From DASYYE01 sp035946955 (GTDB lineage: Bacteria > Actinomycetota > Actinomycetes > Streptosporangiales > Streptosporangiaceae), in NCBI GenBank assembly GCA_035946955.1, contig DASYYE010000376.1, positions 1 through 6,081 on the forward strand: DNA of 6,081 bases. Reading direction: 5' to 3'. A program made the position numbers and the translations under genes. This document shows positions 1 through 5,073 of this stretch, in pieces. Below the pieces are notes generated by a model. The model ran no database searches, was not told the DNA's origin, and worked only from the letters and a program-made list of their open reading frames with translations. How positions within the stretch are numbered: the stretch's first letter is position 1; every line of letters begins with the position of its first letter.

Positions 1-522
1 GGCTACCGGGTGCCGCGGCAGATACTCGACTTCGCCAGCCTGCTGCTGCCGCGGATCGCCCCAGGTCTGGCGCCCGCCCGCTCGCTGCGCCAGGATCCGG
101 GCTCAGCAGCCGTGGTGGCGGCCGCCCCGGCCGACCTGGCCAGCCTGCTCACGCAGGTGTGTGCCGACGCGCTGGGCCGGCCGGGCTCGGCTGCGCTCAT
201 CGCCGCCGACGCGCAGGTCGGTGTGTTCTCGCGGATGCTGGGCAGCGCAGGGGTCGCCCACGAGGTGCTGGACGGCGCTGGCCTCGGCGCACGGCTCACC
301 CTGGTGCCGGTGACCCTGGCCAAGGGGCTGGAGTTCGACCATGTGATCGTGGCGGAGCCGGCCGAGATCGTCGCCGCCCACTCGCATGGGCTGCACCACC
401 TGTATGTGGCGCTGACCCGCGCTGTGTCGCGGCTGACCGTCCTGCACACCGCGCCGCTGCCCGAGCCGCTGCGGTCGGCAGCGGATGGCCTGGGGGCACT
501 GCCGCGCGTCAGCACTCCTTGA
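1..522 (+). CDS. C-terminal part of HelD/HelR-type RNA polymerase-associated ATPase (5' end outside window)
   Basis: The open frame runs from the window edge to a TGA at 520-522 and gives 173 residues. It starts GYRVPRQILDFA, which is typical of the C-terminal UvrD-like lobe of HelD-family proteins. Two superfamily 1 motifs are visible: TLVPVTLAKGLEFDHVIV (about residues 100-117, motif V region) and LYVALTRAVSRLTVLH (about 134-149, motif VI with the arginine finger region). HelD-type proteins are not classical helicases. They bind RNA polymerase and use ATP to release it from stalled or post-termination complexes, and the actinobacterial HelR form has been linked to rifampicin tolerance. The Walker A half and the RNAP-contacting arms lie upstream of the window, so HelD, HelR and a related UvrD-like ATPase cannot be separated with certainty. 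The family call is fairly sure and the subtype is inference. The last 14 bases overlap the convergent regulator gene. Confidence 0.85.
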   Translation, partial: GYRVPRQILDFASLLLPRIAPGLAPARSLRQDPGSAAVVAAAPADLASLLTQVCADALGRPGSAALIAADAQVGVFSRMLGSAGVAHEVLDGAGLGARLTLVPVTLAKGLEFDHVIVAEPAEIVAAHSHGLHHLYVALTRAVSRLTVLHTAPLPEPLRSAADGLGALPRVSTP

Positions 523-1363
523 GGACCGACCCGATGAGCGCGGTGGAGTCGTCGAACGACAGCGCCACCGCCCGCAGGTGGTTGAAGAACATGTTGTAGC
601 GGTCCACCTCGGCCACGTCCTCCACATACAGCGCGCTGGTCAGGTCCTCGAGGTACACCACGTCCGGGTCGGCGGGCTCGGGGAAGGCAAGGATGACGAA
701 CGGCCTGCCCATTGCCGGGTGGGCCCCGGCGCCGAACGGCAGCACCTGGATAGCCACGCTGGGCAGGCTGGCCAGCTCCAGCAGGCGCTCGAGTTGCAGG
801 CGCATGAGGGCGGCCCCGCCGACGCGGCGCCGCAGTGCGGCCTCGTCGAGCACCGCCCACAGCCGGGGCGGGTCGTCGCCAGCGAGGAGGGGCTGGCGCG
901 CCATCAGCAGCGCCACCGTGCGCTCCACGGACTCCCGCGGCGCGCCGACACTGCCCGCGGTGACCACCGCGCGGGCGTAGTCCTCGGTCTGCACCAGCCC
1001 CGGCAGGATCGCGACCTCGTAGATCCTGATCTCGCTGGCGGCGCTCTCCAGCCCGAGGTAGGTGGCGAAGCGGGGCTGGATCGCGTCGCTGTACGCGTGC
1101 CACCAGCCCTTGTGCCGGGATTCGCGGGCCAGCTGGACCAGGCTGTCCCGTTGTGCGGCAGGCACGCCGTACAGGTCGAGCATGTCCCGCACATCACGGG
1201 GTGACACAGAGACCCGGCCCGTCTCGATCCGGCTGATCTTCGATGCGGAGCACTCGAGGTGGGCCGCGACCTCCTCGCAGGTGAGGTGGGCGTTCTCGCG
1301 GCAACGCCGCAACTCCAGGGCGAGGCGGCGGCGCCGCACCGTGGGACTCTGCTGACCGGGCAC
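509..1363 (-). CDS. XRE-family helix-turn-helix regulator with DUF5753 domain
   Basis: The protein has 284 residues. Residues 14-66 form an XRE/Cro-type DNA-binding domain (ALELRRCRENAHLTCEEVAA, then SASKISRIETGR and a final helix ending MLDLYG). Residues about 90-278 are a DUF5753 domain, with the hallmark LPGLVQTEDYARAV (120-133), MARQPLL (154-160), LDEAALRRRVGG (172-183), the IQVLPFGAGAHPAMGRPF stretch (205-222) and a YNMFFNHLRAVALSFDDS end. No membrane segment or signal peptide is seen. The start is GTG at 1363, preceded by GAGGTGA (1367-1373) as ribosome binding site. Proteins of this build (WhiJ/Scr1-like) are abundant in actinomycetes, where they control development or secondary metabolism and often pair with a small neighbouring protein, sometimes described as toxin-antitoxin-like. 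Here the divergent 112-residue gene is the likely partner. Autoregulation from the shared 132-base intergenic region is expected but is inference. Confidence 0.92.
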   Translation of the reverse strand: MPGQQSPTVRRRRLALELRRCRENAHLTCEEVAAHLECSASKISRIETGRVSVSPRDVRDMLDLYGVPAAQRDSLVQLARESRHKGWWHAYSDAIQPRFATYLGLESAASEIRIYEVAILPGLVQTEDYARAVVTAGSVGAPRESVERTVALLMARQPLLAGDDPPRLWAVLDEAALRRRVGGAALMRLQLERLLELASLPSVAIQVLPFGAGAHPAMGRPFVILAFPEPADPDVVYLEDLTSALYVEDVAEVDRYNMFFNHLRAVALSFDDSTALIGSVLKEC

Positions 1364-1366
1364 GTG

Positions 1367-1373
1367 TCACCTC
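1367..1373 (-). promoter_or_regulatory. Shine-Dalgarno of the DUF5753 regulator
   Basis: GAGGTGA on the minus strand lies 3 bases before the GTG start at 1363. It is the only good ribosome binding site near this end of the frame and fixes the start. The start codon itself lies in a CACGTG palindrome (1361-1366). Confidence 0.6.
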
Positions 1374-1376
1374 GCT

Positions 1377-1391
1377 CGTTGCTCGGCAACG
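1377..1391. promoter_or_regulatory. Short perfect inverted repeat in the regulator leader
   Basis: The arms CGTTGC (1377-1382) and GCAACG (1386-1391) are perfect complements around a TCG loop. The repeat sits 13 bases before the regulator's GTG start, just upstream of its Shine-Dalgarno. It could be a leader hairpin that limits ribosome access or a binding site for a dimeric regulator. The sequence shows only the symmetry; a role is inference. Confidence 0.4.
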
Positions 1392-1441
1392 TCCAGCATG
1401 GAGGTACATCCGGTGTGCTGCAACAGGCAGGCCAGGCCTCG

Positions 1442-1484
1442 GGAAGGCGGTAATATTACTTTCCGTGAGTATCCGATTACTAAA
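1442..1484. promoter_or_regulatory. Candidate operator/promoter region between regulator and small protein
   Basis: This AT-rich patch stands out in a very GC-rich surrounding. It contains the perfect 10-base palindrome GTAATATTAC (1450-1459) and the hexamer ATTACT twice (1455-1460 and 1476-1481), 21 bases apart, which is two helical turns. TAATAT at 1451-1456 fits an actinobacterial -10 pattern (TANNNT) and, being palindromic, could serve either strand. No convincing -35 matches were found at the usual spacing. The position between two divergent genes, one encoding an XRE regulator, makes this the best place for that regulator's operator. The assignment is inference from position and symmetry. 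Confidence 0.45.
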
Positions 1485-1495
1485 GATCACCATTC

Positions 1496-1834
1496 ATGGC
1501 ACGGGTCACACGGCTTGAACGTGGTGCCCCCGGCCTGCGCGAGGCCACCATCGCCCAGCTCGAGAACCTCAGCGCGGTGCTAGAGCGCGAGGGCCTGCCG
1601 GCGAGGCCGGTGGTGCTCCCCGCCCGCGTCCCCCGGCTGCAGGTCACGGGGCCAAGTGGTCGCAGCGAAGACGTGTACGCGGGGCGCTGCGAGGACGGGA
1701 TGTGGTGGTTCTGGTGGCCGTGGGCACAGCGCATCGCCGTCGTGTCCCAGGTCGATAAGGCGGTCGCCGCGATCGCGCGCGAGCTCAGCGCCCCACCCGC
1801 CTCCCATGATCGCGGTGGGATTTACTGCGCATAG
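1496..1834 (+). CDS. Small tryptophan-rich protein beside XRE-DUF5753 regulator, function unknown
   Basis: The frame encodes 112 residues. Its ATG at 1496 is the only possible start, because an in-frame TAA lies at 1481-1483 with no other start codon between. The N-terminus (about 12-32) looks helical and amphipathic. The middle carries the motif MWWFWWPWAQRI (69-80), with five tryptophans in a row of ten residues, followed by a probable helix (VSQVDKAVAAIARELS, 83-98). No signal peptide, membrane helix or catalytic motif is evident. Actinomycetes carry many small proteins with an F-W-P-W-type motif next to regulators of this sort, and the divergent position makes it the likely partner of the DUF5753 protein. 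It lacks the features expected of DUF397 partners. No Shine-Dalgarno precedes the ATG, so the mRNA may be leaderless. The last nine residues are encoded by one arm of an inverted repeat. Confidence 0.75.
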   Translation: MARVTRLERGAPGLREATIAQLENLSAVLEREGLPARPVVLPARVPRLQVTGPSGRSEDVYAGRCEDGMWWFWWPWAQRIAVVSQVDKAVAAIARELSAPPASHDRGGIYCA

Positions 1835-1854
1835 CAGTAAACGCAACCGCGATC
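1808..1854. terminator. Nested inverted repeat at the end of the small gene; possible bidirectional terminator
   Basis: Two pairs of arms share one centre at 1831. The outer pair is GATCGCGGT (1808-1816) with ACCGCGATC (1846-1854); the inner pair is TTTACTGC (1821-1828) with GCAGTAAA (1834-1841), around the loop GCATA. All 17 base pairs match perfectly; the arms are separated by a largely unpaired 4-by-4 internal stretch. The TAG stop of the small gene (1832-1834) lies at the loop. The hairpin sits 8 bases before the end of the convergent ferritin-like gene, so a terminator for both directions is plausible. No T-run follows on either strand, so a binding site for a dimeric protein is a real alternative. 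Confidence 0.6.
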
Positions 1855-1861
1855 TGGCTGA

Positions 1862-2293
1862 TCAGGGGGTCGGTGCGACCTCCAGGCCGGGGAAGGCGAG
1901 GGTGGTGCCCCGCCACCCGGCCGCGCGTGTCGCCGCCGCCTGCAAGCCCGTGGCGCCGAACGCCCGCAACTGCGGGTCGTCCAGGGCAACCAGGCTCAGG
2001 TACGCGGCAGCGACCCGGTCTTCCAGGAAGGCTGCCAGCGCCATCGCCTCACGCCCGTTGTGCACGGGGAAGGGAAGGCCGTAGGCGGCTGCGGCGGCTG
2101 CTGGCTGGGCGCCATGGGCCGCCAGCAGGGCGGTGACGGTGTCACGCGCCGCCTCGTGGGCCGCCCAGTCCCGCTGAGCCGCAGCGAACTGTGTCCCGGC
2201 CAGGTGCGCGCCCGCCACCCCGTACCCGAAGATGGCCGCGTACTCCGCTGACAGCGTGGCCTGCAACGCCTGCGTCACTGCTGGGCCGCTCAT
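1862..2293 (-). CDS. Ferritin-like (DUF4439-type) cytoplasmic protein
   Basis: The protein has 143 residues, from the ATG at 2293. It is alanine-rich and almost wholly helical, with the pattern of a ferritin-like four-helix bundle: helix 1 LQATLSAEYAAIFGYG with E17, helix 2 WAAHEAARDTVTALLAAHG with H46 and E47, a linker AAAYGLPFPVHN, helix 3 with E82 and E91 (MALAAFLEDRVAAAYL), and helix 4 around 110-128. Helix 4 has no Glu or His, so a complete di-iron set is not visible. There is no signal peptide. A longer frame extends upstream to 2401, but those 36 codons lie inside the neighbouring gene and do not look like part of the fold. The ATG overlaps the stop of the upstream lipoprotein gene as ATGA, so translation is likely coupled. 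A similar gene pair flanks rimP in mycobacteria. Biochemical function is unknown. Confidence 0.82.
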   Translation of the reverse strand: MSGPAVTQALQATLSAEYAAIFGYGVAGAHLAGTQFAAAQRDWAAHEAARDTVTALLAAHGAQPAAAAAAYGLPFPVHNGREAMALAAFLEDRVAAAYLSLVALDDPQLRAFGATGLQAAATRAAGWRGTTLAFPGLEVAPTP

Positions 2294-2778
2294 GGCTGTC
2301 CCTGGGTGAGGACCAGTGCGTGGCTCGCTTCGGAGGCGGCGACGCTGGCAAGGAGCTGGGCAAAGGACGGTGAGGCCGCGCCAACGCGGCTGAGCAGCCA
2401 CCGTGCGCTGGCATCCTCGGCATCAGCCAGCCAGGTGAGGCCGGGCACTGCCGCGGGTGCGTGCACCGTCGGCGGCGTCAGCGACTGATGCAGGGCGTGC
2501 GGGCCCCGCAGGCGTGCCCGCAGCCGGGCGAGGTGCTCCCCGTGCTGGGCAGCGATCGGCCGCAGCAGCCCCGCGGCCCCCGGGTCGGCCGTGATCACGG
2601 CCTGGTAGCGCGCGAGCATGAGCACCTCCTGGGCGATGGCCTGCCTGGCCATGGCCACCTCCGGGCCGGGCTTTGGCGGTGTGCCGAGCGCCCCCACCCC
2701 TTTGCAGCCGCTGGCCAGCACCGGCAGCGCCGCCGTGACCACAGCGAGCACGGTGCGGCGGGTCGCGTCCTGCGCCAC
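2290..2778 (-). CDS. Tat-type lipoprotein with ferritin-like (DUF4439-type) domain
   Basis: The protein has 162 residues from a GTG at 2778, chosen because GGGAGGA lies about 10 bases upstream and because it places the signal sequence at the N-terminus. Residues 6-25 read TRRTVLAVVTAALPVLASGC: a twin-arginine-like start, a hydrophobic core, and a lipobox ending in Cys25. The mature part is helical with Glu and His spaced as in ferritin-like bundles: E51, then H79/E81/H82 (AAQHGEHLARL), E121, and E150-x-x-H153 (ASEASHALVL). Export and lipid anchoring on the outer face of the membrane follow from the signal; metal binding is inference. The frame stays open upstream to 2853, but that part is made of a 16-base tandem repeat and is better read as leader. 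It is the first gene of a two-gene unit with the cytoplasmic ferritin-like gene, divergent from rimP. Confidence 0.8.
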   Translation of the reverse strand: MAQDATRRTVLAVVTAALPVLASGCKGVGALGTPPKPGPEVAMARQAIAQEVLMLARYQAVITADPGAAGLLRPIAAQHGEHLARLRARLRGPHALHQSLTPPTVHAPAAVPGLTWLADAEDASARWLLSRVGAASPSFAQLLASVAASEASHALVLTQGQP

Positions 2779-2801
2779 GGGTCGTCGTCCTCCCTGTCCC
2801 T

Positions 2802-2833
2802 GCCCTCTGCCCACCACGCCCTCTGCCCACCAC
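2802..2833. repeat. Perfect 16-base tandem repeat, two copies
   Basis: GCCCTCTGCCCACCAC occurs at 2802-2817 and again directly at 2818-2833 without mismatch. It lies 24-55 bases upstream of the GTG start of the lipoprotein gene, so on that transcript it is leader sequence (GTGGTGGGCAGAGGGC twice). The unit length is not a multiple of three, which argues against this stretch being coding. Confidence 0.85.
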
Positions 2834-2881
2834 CGCTCGGGGGCCGCCACCAAGGGCGCAGCACCTCAGAGTAGCCTCCAG

Positions 2882-2897
2882 CGCCCGCTGGCGGGCG
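2882..2897. promoter_or_regulatory. GC-rich inverted repeat in the rimP/lipoprotein divergent region
   Basis: The arms CGCCCGC (2882-2888) and GCGGGCG (2891-2897) are perfect complements with only TG between them. As RNA this would form a six-pair stem with a four-base loop. No T-run follows on either strand, so a terminator is unlikely. On the minus strand a TACTCT hexamer (2868-2873), a possible -10 for the lipoprotein gene, lies just downstream. Function is unassigned. Confidence 0.35.
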
Positions 2898-2939
2898 TGG
2901 TGCTGGGTCGTGACCGGCCAACTCATTGCCAGGTCAGGC

Positions 2940-2945
2940 TAGGCT
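2940..2945 (+). promoter_or_regulatory. Possible -10 element of the rimP operon
   Basis: TAGGCT matches the TANNNT pattern of principal-sigma promoters in actinobacteria and would place a start of transcription about 40 bases before the rimP ATG. It lies in a short direct repeat (AGGCT at 2936-2940 and 2941-2945). TTGCCA at 2926-2931 looks like a -35 but is only 8 bases away, too near to pair with it. The call is weak. Confidence 0.25.
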
Positions 2946-2980
2946 AGGGGGCTGGTGGACAACAGCACAGGTCGTGGCTG

Positions 2981-2986
2981 AGGAGG
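2981..2986 (+). promoter_or_regulatory. Shine-Dalgarno of rimP
   Basis: AGGAGG, a full consensus match, ends 5 bases before the ATG at 2992. It is the strongest ribosome binding site in the window and decides the rimP start against the frame's upstream extension to 2926. Confidence 0.8.
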
Positions 2987-2991
2987 TCGTA

Positions 2992-3636
2992 ATGCAGGTC
3001 GGCCCCGGTCACACGCAGTCACGCCCTGGGCGTGTTACCAAACCGGACGTCCGAGGTGGTGGCCGCTCCCAGGGCGGCCGCGGCGAGGCAGGCAGCGGGG
3101 ATAGCCGCAATGGCAGCAGCCAGGTAGATGCCGAGGCGCTGGCCGGGCTGCTGTCGCCGGTCGTGGACGCCGCGGGAATGGACCTGGAGTCCGTCCGGGT
3201 CAGCGTGGCCGGGCGGCGGCGGCTGCTGCGGGTCGTGGTTGACGCGGACGGCGGGGTCAGCCTCGACGACATCGCGGAGATCAGCCGCGAGATCTCCAAT
3301 TGCCTCGACAAGAACGGTGCGATGGGTGAGACGCCGTACACGCTGGAAGTGTCCTCCCCAGGGGTGGAACGCCCGCTCACCGAGCCGCGCCACTGGCGCC
3401 GCGCCATGGGCAGACTGGTCAGTGTCCCACTAGCCAGCGTGGCCGACGGCGGCCGGCCGCACGGGGGGACTGCGCCAGGACGGCCCGCCACGGTCACCGG
3501 CCGGGTGGTGGCCGCCGCAGAGCATGGCGTGACGCTGGATGTGGACGGTCAGCGCCGCCGGTTTGCCTACACCGAGCTCGGCCCGGGCAAGGTCCAGGTG
3601 GAGTTCGGCGGAGGGGGGAGCCCGGATGGACATTGA
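2992..3636 (+). CDS. rimP: Ribosome maturation factor RimP
   Basis: RimP binds the 30S subunit and helps late maturation around S12. The protein has 214 residues. The N-terminal alpha/beta domain runs from about 45 to 130 (VDAEALAGLLSPVVDAAGMD, then RRLLRVVVDADGGVSLDDIAEISREIS) and carries the family signature YTLEVSSPGVERPL (116-129). The C-terminal SH3-like barrel follows (about 135-205) with RLVSVPL and a Gly/Pro-rich loop at 150-166. The first 44 residues are a Gly/Ser/Arg-rich extension not needed for the fold, so the protein is longer than the usual 150-200. The start is ATG at 2992 after a consensus AGGAGG. It is first in the operon, and its end overlaps nusA by 11 bases, which suggests coupled translation. 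The family call is firm; the meaning of the extension is unknown. Confidence 0.96.
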   Translation: MQVGPGHTQSRPGRVTKPDVRGGGRSQGGRGEAGSGDSRNGSSQVDAEALAGLLSPVVDAAGMDLESVRVSVAGRRRLLRVVVDADGGVSLDDIAEISREISNCLDKNGAMGETPYTLEVSSPGVERPLTEPRHWRRAMGRLVSVPLASVADGGRPHGGTAPGRPATVTGRVVAAAEHGVTLDVDGQRRRFAYTELGPGKVQVEFGGGGSPDGH

Positions 3637-4666
3637 CCTGACTGTGCTGCGCAGCCTCGAAACAGAGAAGGACATCTCGATGGACCTTGCGCTCAAGGCC
3701 ATCGAGGACGCGTTGCTCGTCGCCTACCACCGCTCCGGTGGCTCGGCGGCCGCCGCGCGCGTAGCGATCGACCGCGGCAGCGGTCATGTGACCGTGTGGG
3801 CCGCGGAGACCGGGGAAGACGGCGAGGTACTGCGCGAGTTCGACGACACACCGGCGGGTTTCGGGCGGATCGCCGCGACCACCGCCCGGCAGGTCATCCT
3901 GCAGCGGCTGCGCGATGCCGAGGACGAGCTCACGTTCGGGGAGTACGCGGGCCGTGAGGGCGACATCGTGGCTGGTGTCATCCAGCAGGGCAAAGACCCC
4001 CGCGCCGTGCTGGTGGACCTGGGCAAGATCGAGGCCGTCCTGCCCCCGGCCGAGCAGGTGCCCGGCGAGCGTTACCTCCACGGGGAACGACTGCGCTGCT
4101 ACGTGCTCCATGTCCGCAAGGGGTACCGGGGGCCGTCGATCACGCTGTCACGCACCCACCCGGCGCTGGTGAAGAAGCTGTTCGCGCTGGAGGTGCCGGA
4201 GATCGCCGCAGGGGCCGTGGAGATCGTCGCGATCGCCCGGGAGGCCGGGCACCGGACCAAGATCGCCGTAAGGTCCCACCAGGGGGGTGTGAACGCCAAG
4301 GGCGCGTGCATCGGCCCGATGGGCAGCAGGGTCCGCAACGTCATGACCGAGCTGCATGGCGAAAAGATCGACATTGTGGACTATTCGGATGACTCTGCCG
4401 AATTCGTGGGCAACGCGCTCTCCCCGGCACGTGTCTCCCGCGTGAACATTGTCGACTCCCAGGCGCGGGTGGCCCAGGTCATCGTGCCCGACTACCAGCT
4501 CTCACTGGCGATCGGCAAGGAAGGCCAGAACGCCCGGCTCGCCAACAAGCTCACCGGCTGGAAGATCGACATCCGCCCCGACACTGAGTCCCCAGACAGG
4601 AACACGGGCGGGGCCGGGCACGTTGCGTCTAGTGGGCGTGACGTCTCCGATGCTCCGGCACGGTAA
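3626..4666 (+). CDS. nusA: Transcription termination/antitermination factor NusA
   Basis: NusA binds RNA polymerase and nascent RNA, promotes pausing and hairpin-dependent termination, and takes part in antitermination on rRNA operons. The protein has 346 residues, the short form usual in actinobacteria without the C-terminal acidic repeats of the E. coli protein. The N-terminal RNAP-binding domain spans about 1-103 (MDLALKAIEDALLVAYHR at 19-36). The S1 domain covers about 106-175 (GEYAGREGDIVAGVIQQ; YRGPSITLSRTHPALVKKLF at its end). KH1 spans about 195-275, with the GxxG-type loop IGPMGSRV (229-236). KH2 follows to about 316, with AIGKEGQNARLANKLTGWKI (295-314). A short disordered tail ends the protein. 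The ATG at 3626 lies inside the end of rimP, with GGGGGAG 5 bases upstream. The frame's upstream extension overlaps rimP and was rejected. Confidence 0.97.
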   Translation: MDIDLTVLRSLETEKDISMDLALKAIEDALLVAYHRSGGSAAAARVAIDRGSGHVTVWAAETGEDGEVLREFDDTPAGFGRIAATTARQVILQRLRDAEDELTFGEYAGREGDIVAGVIQQGKDPRAVLVDLGKIEAVLPPAEQVPGERYLHGERLRCYVLHVRKGYRGPSITLSRTHPALVKKLFALEVPEIAAGAVEIVAIAREAGHRTKIAVRSHQGGVNAKGACIGPMGSRVRNVMTELHGEKIDIVDYSDDSAEFVGNALSPARVSRVNIVDSQARVAQVIVPDYQLSLAIGKEGQNARLANKLTGWKIDIRPDTESPDRNTGGAGHVASSGRDVSDAPAR

Positions 4667-4680
4667 GCTTGCGTCCGGAA

Positions 4681-5073
4681 ATGGCCAGGCGGTCCACGCC
4701 CCCTGTCACATCTGGGCTCCCAGTCCGGACGTGCGTGGGATGCAGGGTCCGCGCGGCCAAGTCTGAACTGCTGCGCGTGGTGGGTGCTGGGGGTGAAGTG
4801 GTCCCCGACCCTCAGGCGCGGTTGCCTGGCCGGGGCGCCTACCTGCATCCCAGTCAGAGTTGCTTGGAGCAGGCGCAGCGGCGCAAGGCCTTTGGCCGTG
4901 CGCTCCGCCTGCCAGGGCCGGTCAACACCGGCGTGCTCGGGCAATATCTGGCGCAGCGGTGCGAGGAAGAGTCCCGTCCAGGGTCGCCTGGTCAGCCACG
5001 CCCGGCTGGTCCAGGCGAGGAACGCGGCATGACCGCAGGGAGAGCAGGATCAACTGTGATGAGCGCTCGATGA
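4681..5073 (+). CDS. rnpM: RNase P modulator RnpM / YlxR family protein
   Basis: The YlxR family is a small nucleic-acid-binding fold found between nusA and infB in many bacteria; the Bacillus member RnpM binds the RNase P RNA and modulates its activity. From the ATG at 4681 the protein has 130 residues. RTCVGCR at 16-22 (the family's CxxC-like start), KSELLRVV (27-34), GRGAYLHP (50-57) and a basic helix RRKAFGRALR (67-76) are all present. The family is usually about 90 residues; here about 40 extra residues, rich in Gly, Pro, Arg and Ser, follow and look disordered. A TTG at 4669, two bases after the nusA stop, is an alternative start adding four residues. Neither start has a clear Shine-Dalgarno, so translation probably depends on coupling to nusA. 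The family is sure and the start is not. Confidence 0.9.
   Translation: MARRSTPPVTSGLPVRTCVGCRVRAAKSELLRVVGAGGEVVPDPQARLPGRGAYLHPSQSCLEQAQRRKAFGRALRLPGPVNTGVLGQYLAQRCEEESRPGSPGQPRPAGPGEERGMTAGRAGSTVMSAR

Noticed and set aside
3..1103. 366-residue minus-strand open frame at the window start
   Set aside because: It is out of frame with both the ATPase and the regulator, spans two well-supported genes, is very Arg/Ala/Pro-rich and shows no family motif: a shadow frame of high GC content.
485..1204. 239-residue plus-strand open frame antisense to the DUF5753 regulator
   Set aside because: It mirrors the regulator gene, is rich in His/Gln/Arg/Gly as expected of an antisense shadow, and has no recognisable domain.
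1451..1459. TAATATTAC, identical to the geminivirus origin nonanucleotide
   Set aside because: A nine-base match in a bacterial chromosome without a Rep gene or the matching stem arms; a chance match in a short palindrome.
2294..2401. Upstream extension of the cytoplasmic ferritin-like frame to 2401
   Set aside because: These 36 codons overlap the end of the lipoprotein gene in another frame, while the ATG at 2293 forms a clean ATGA overlap and begins the ferritin-like fold.
2779..2853. Upstream extension of the ferritin-like lipoprotein frame to 2853
   Set aside because: It would bury the signal sequence behind 25 residues encoded by a 16-base tandem repeat, and the GTG at 2778 has a good ribosome binding site.
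2926..2945. TTGCCA with TAGGCT as a complete rimP promoter
   Set aside because: The gap of 8 bases is far too short for a -35/-10 pair; only the TAGGCT was kept, as a weak candidate.
3494..4111. 205-residue minus-strand open frame across rimP/nusA
   Set aside because: It is antisense to two highly conserved genes and has no motif of its own.
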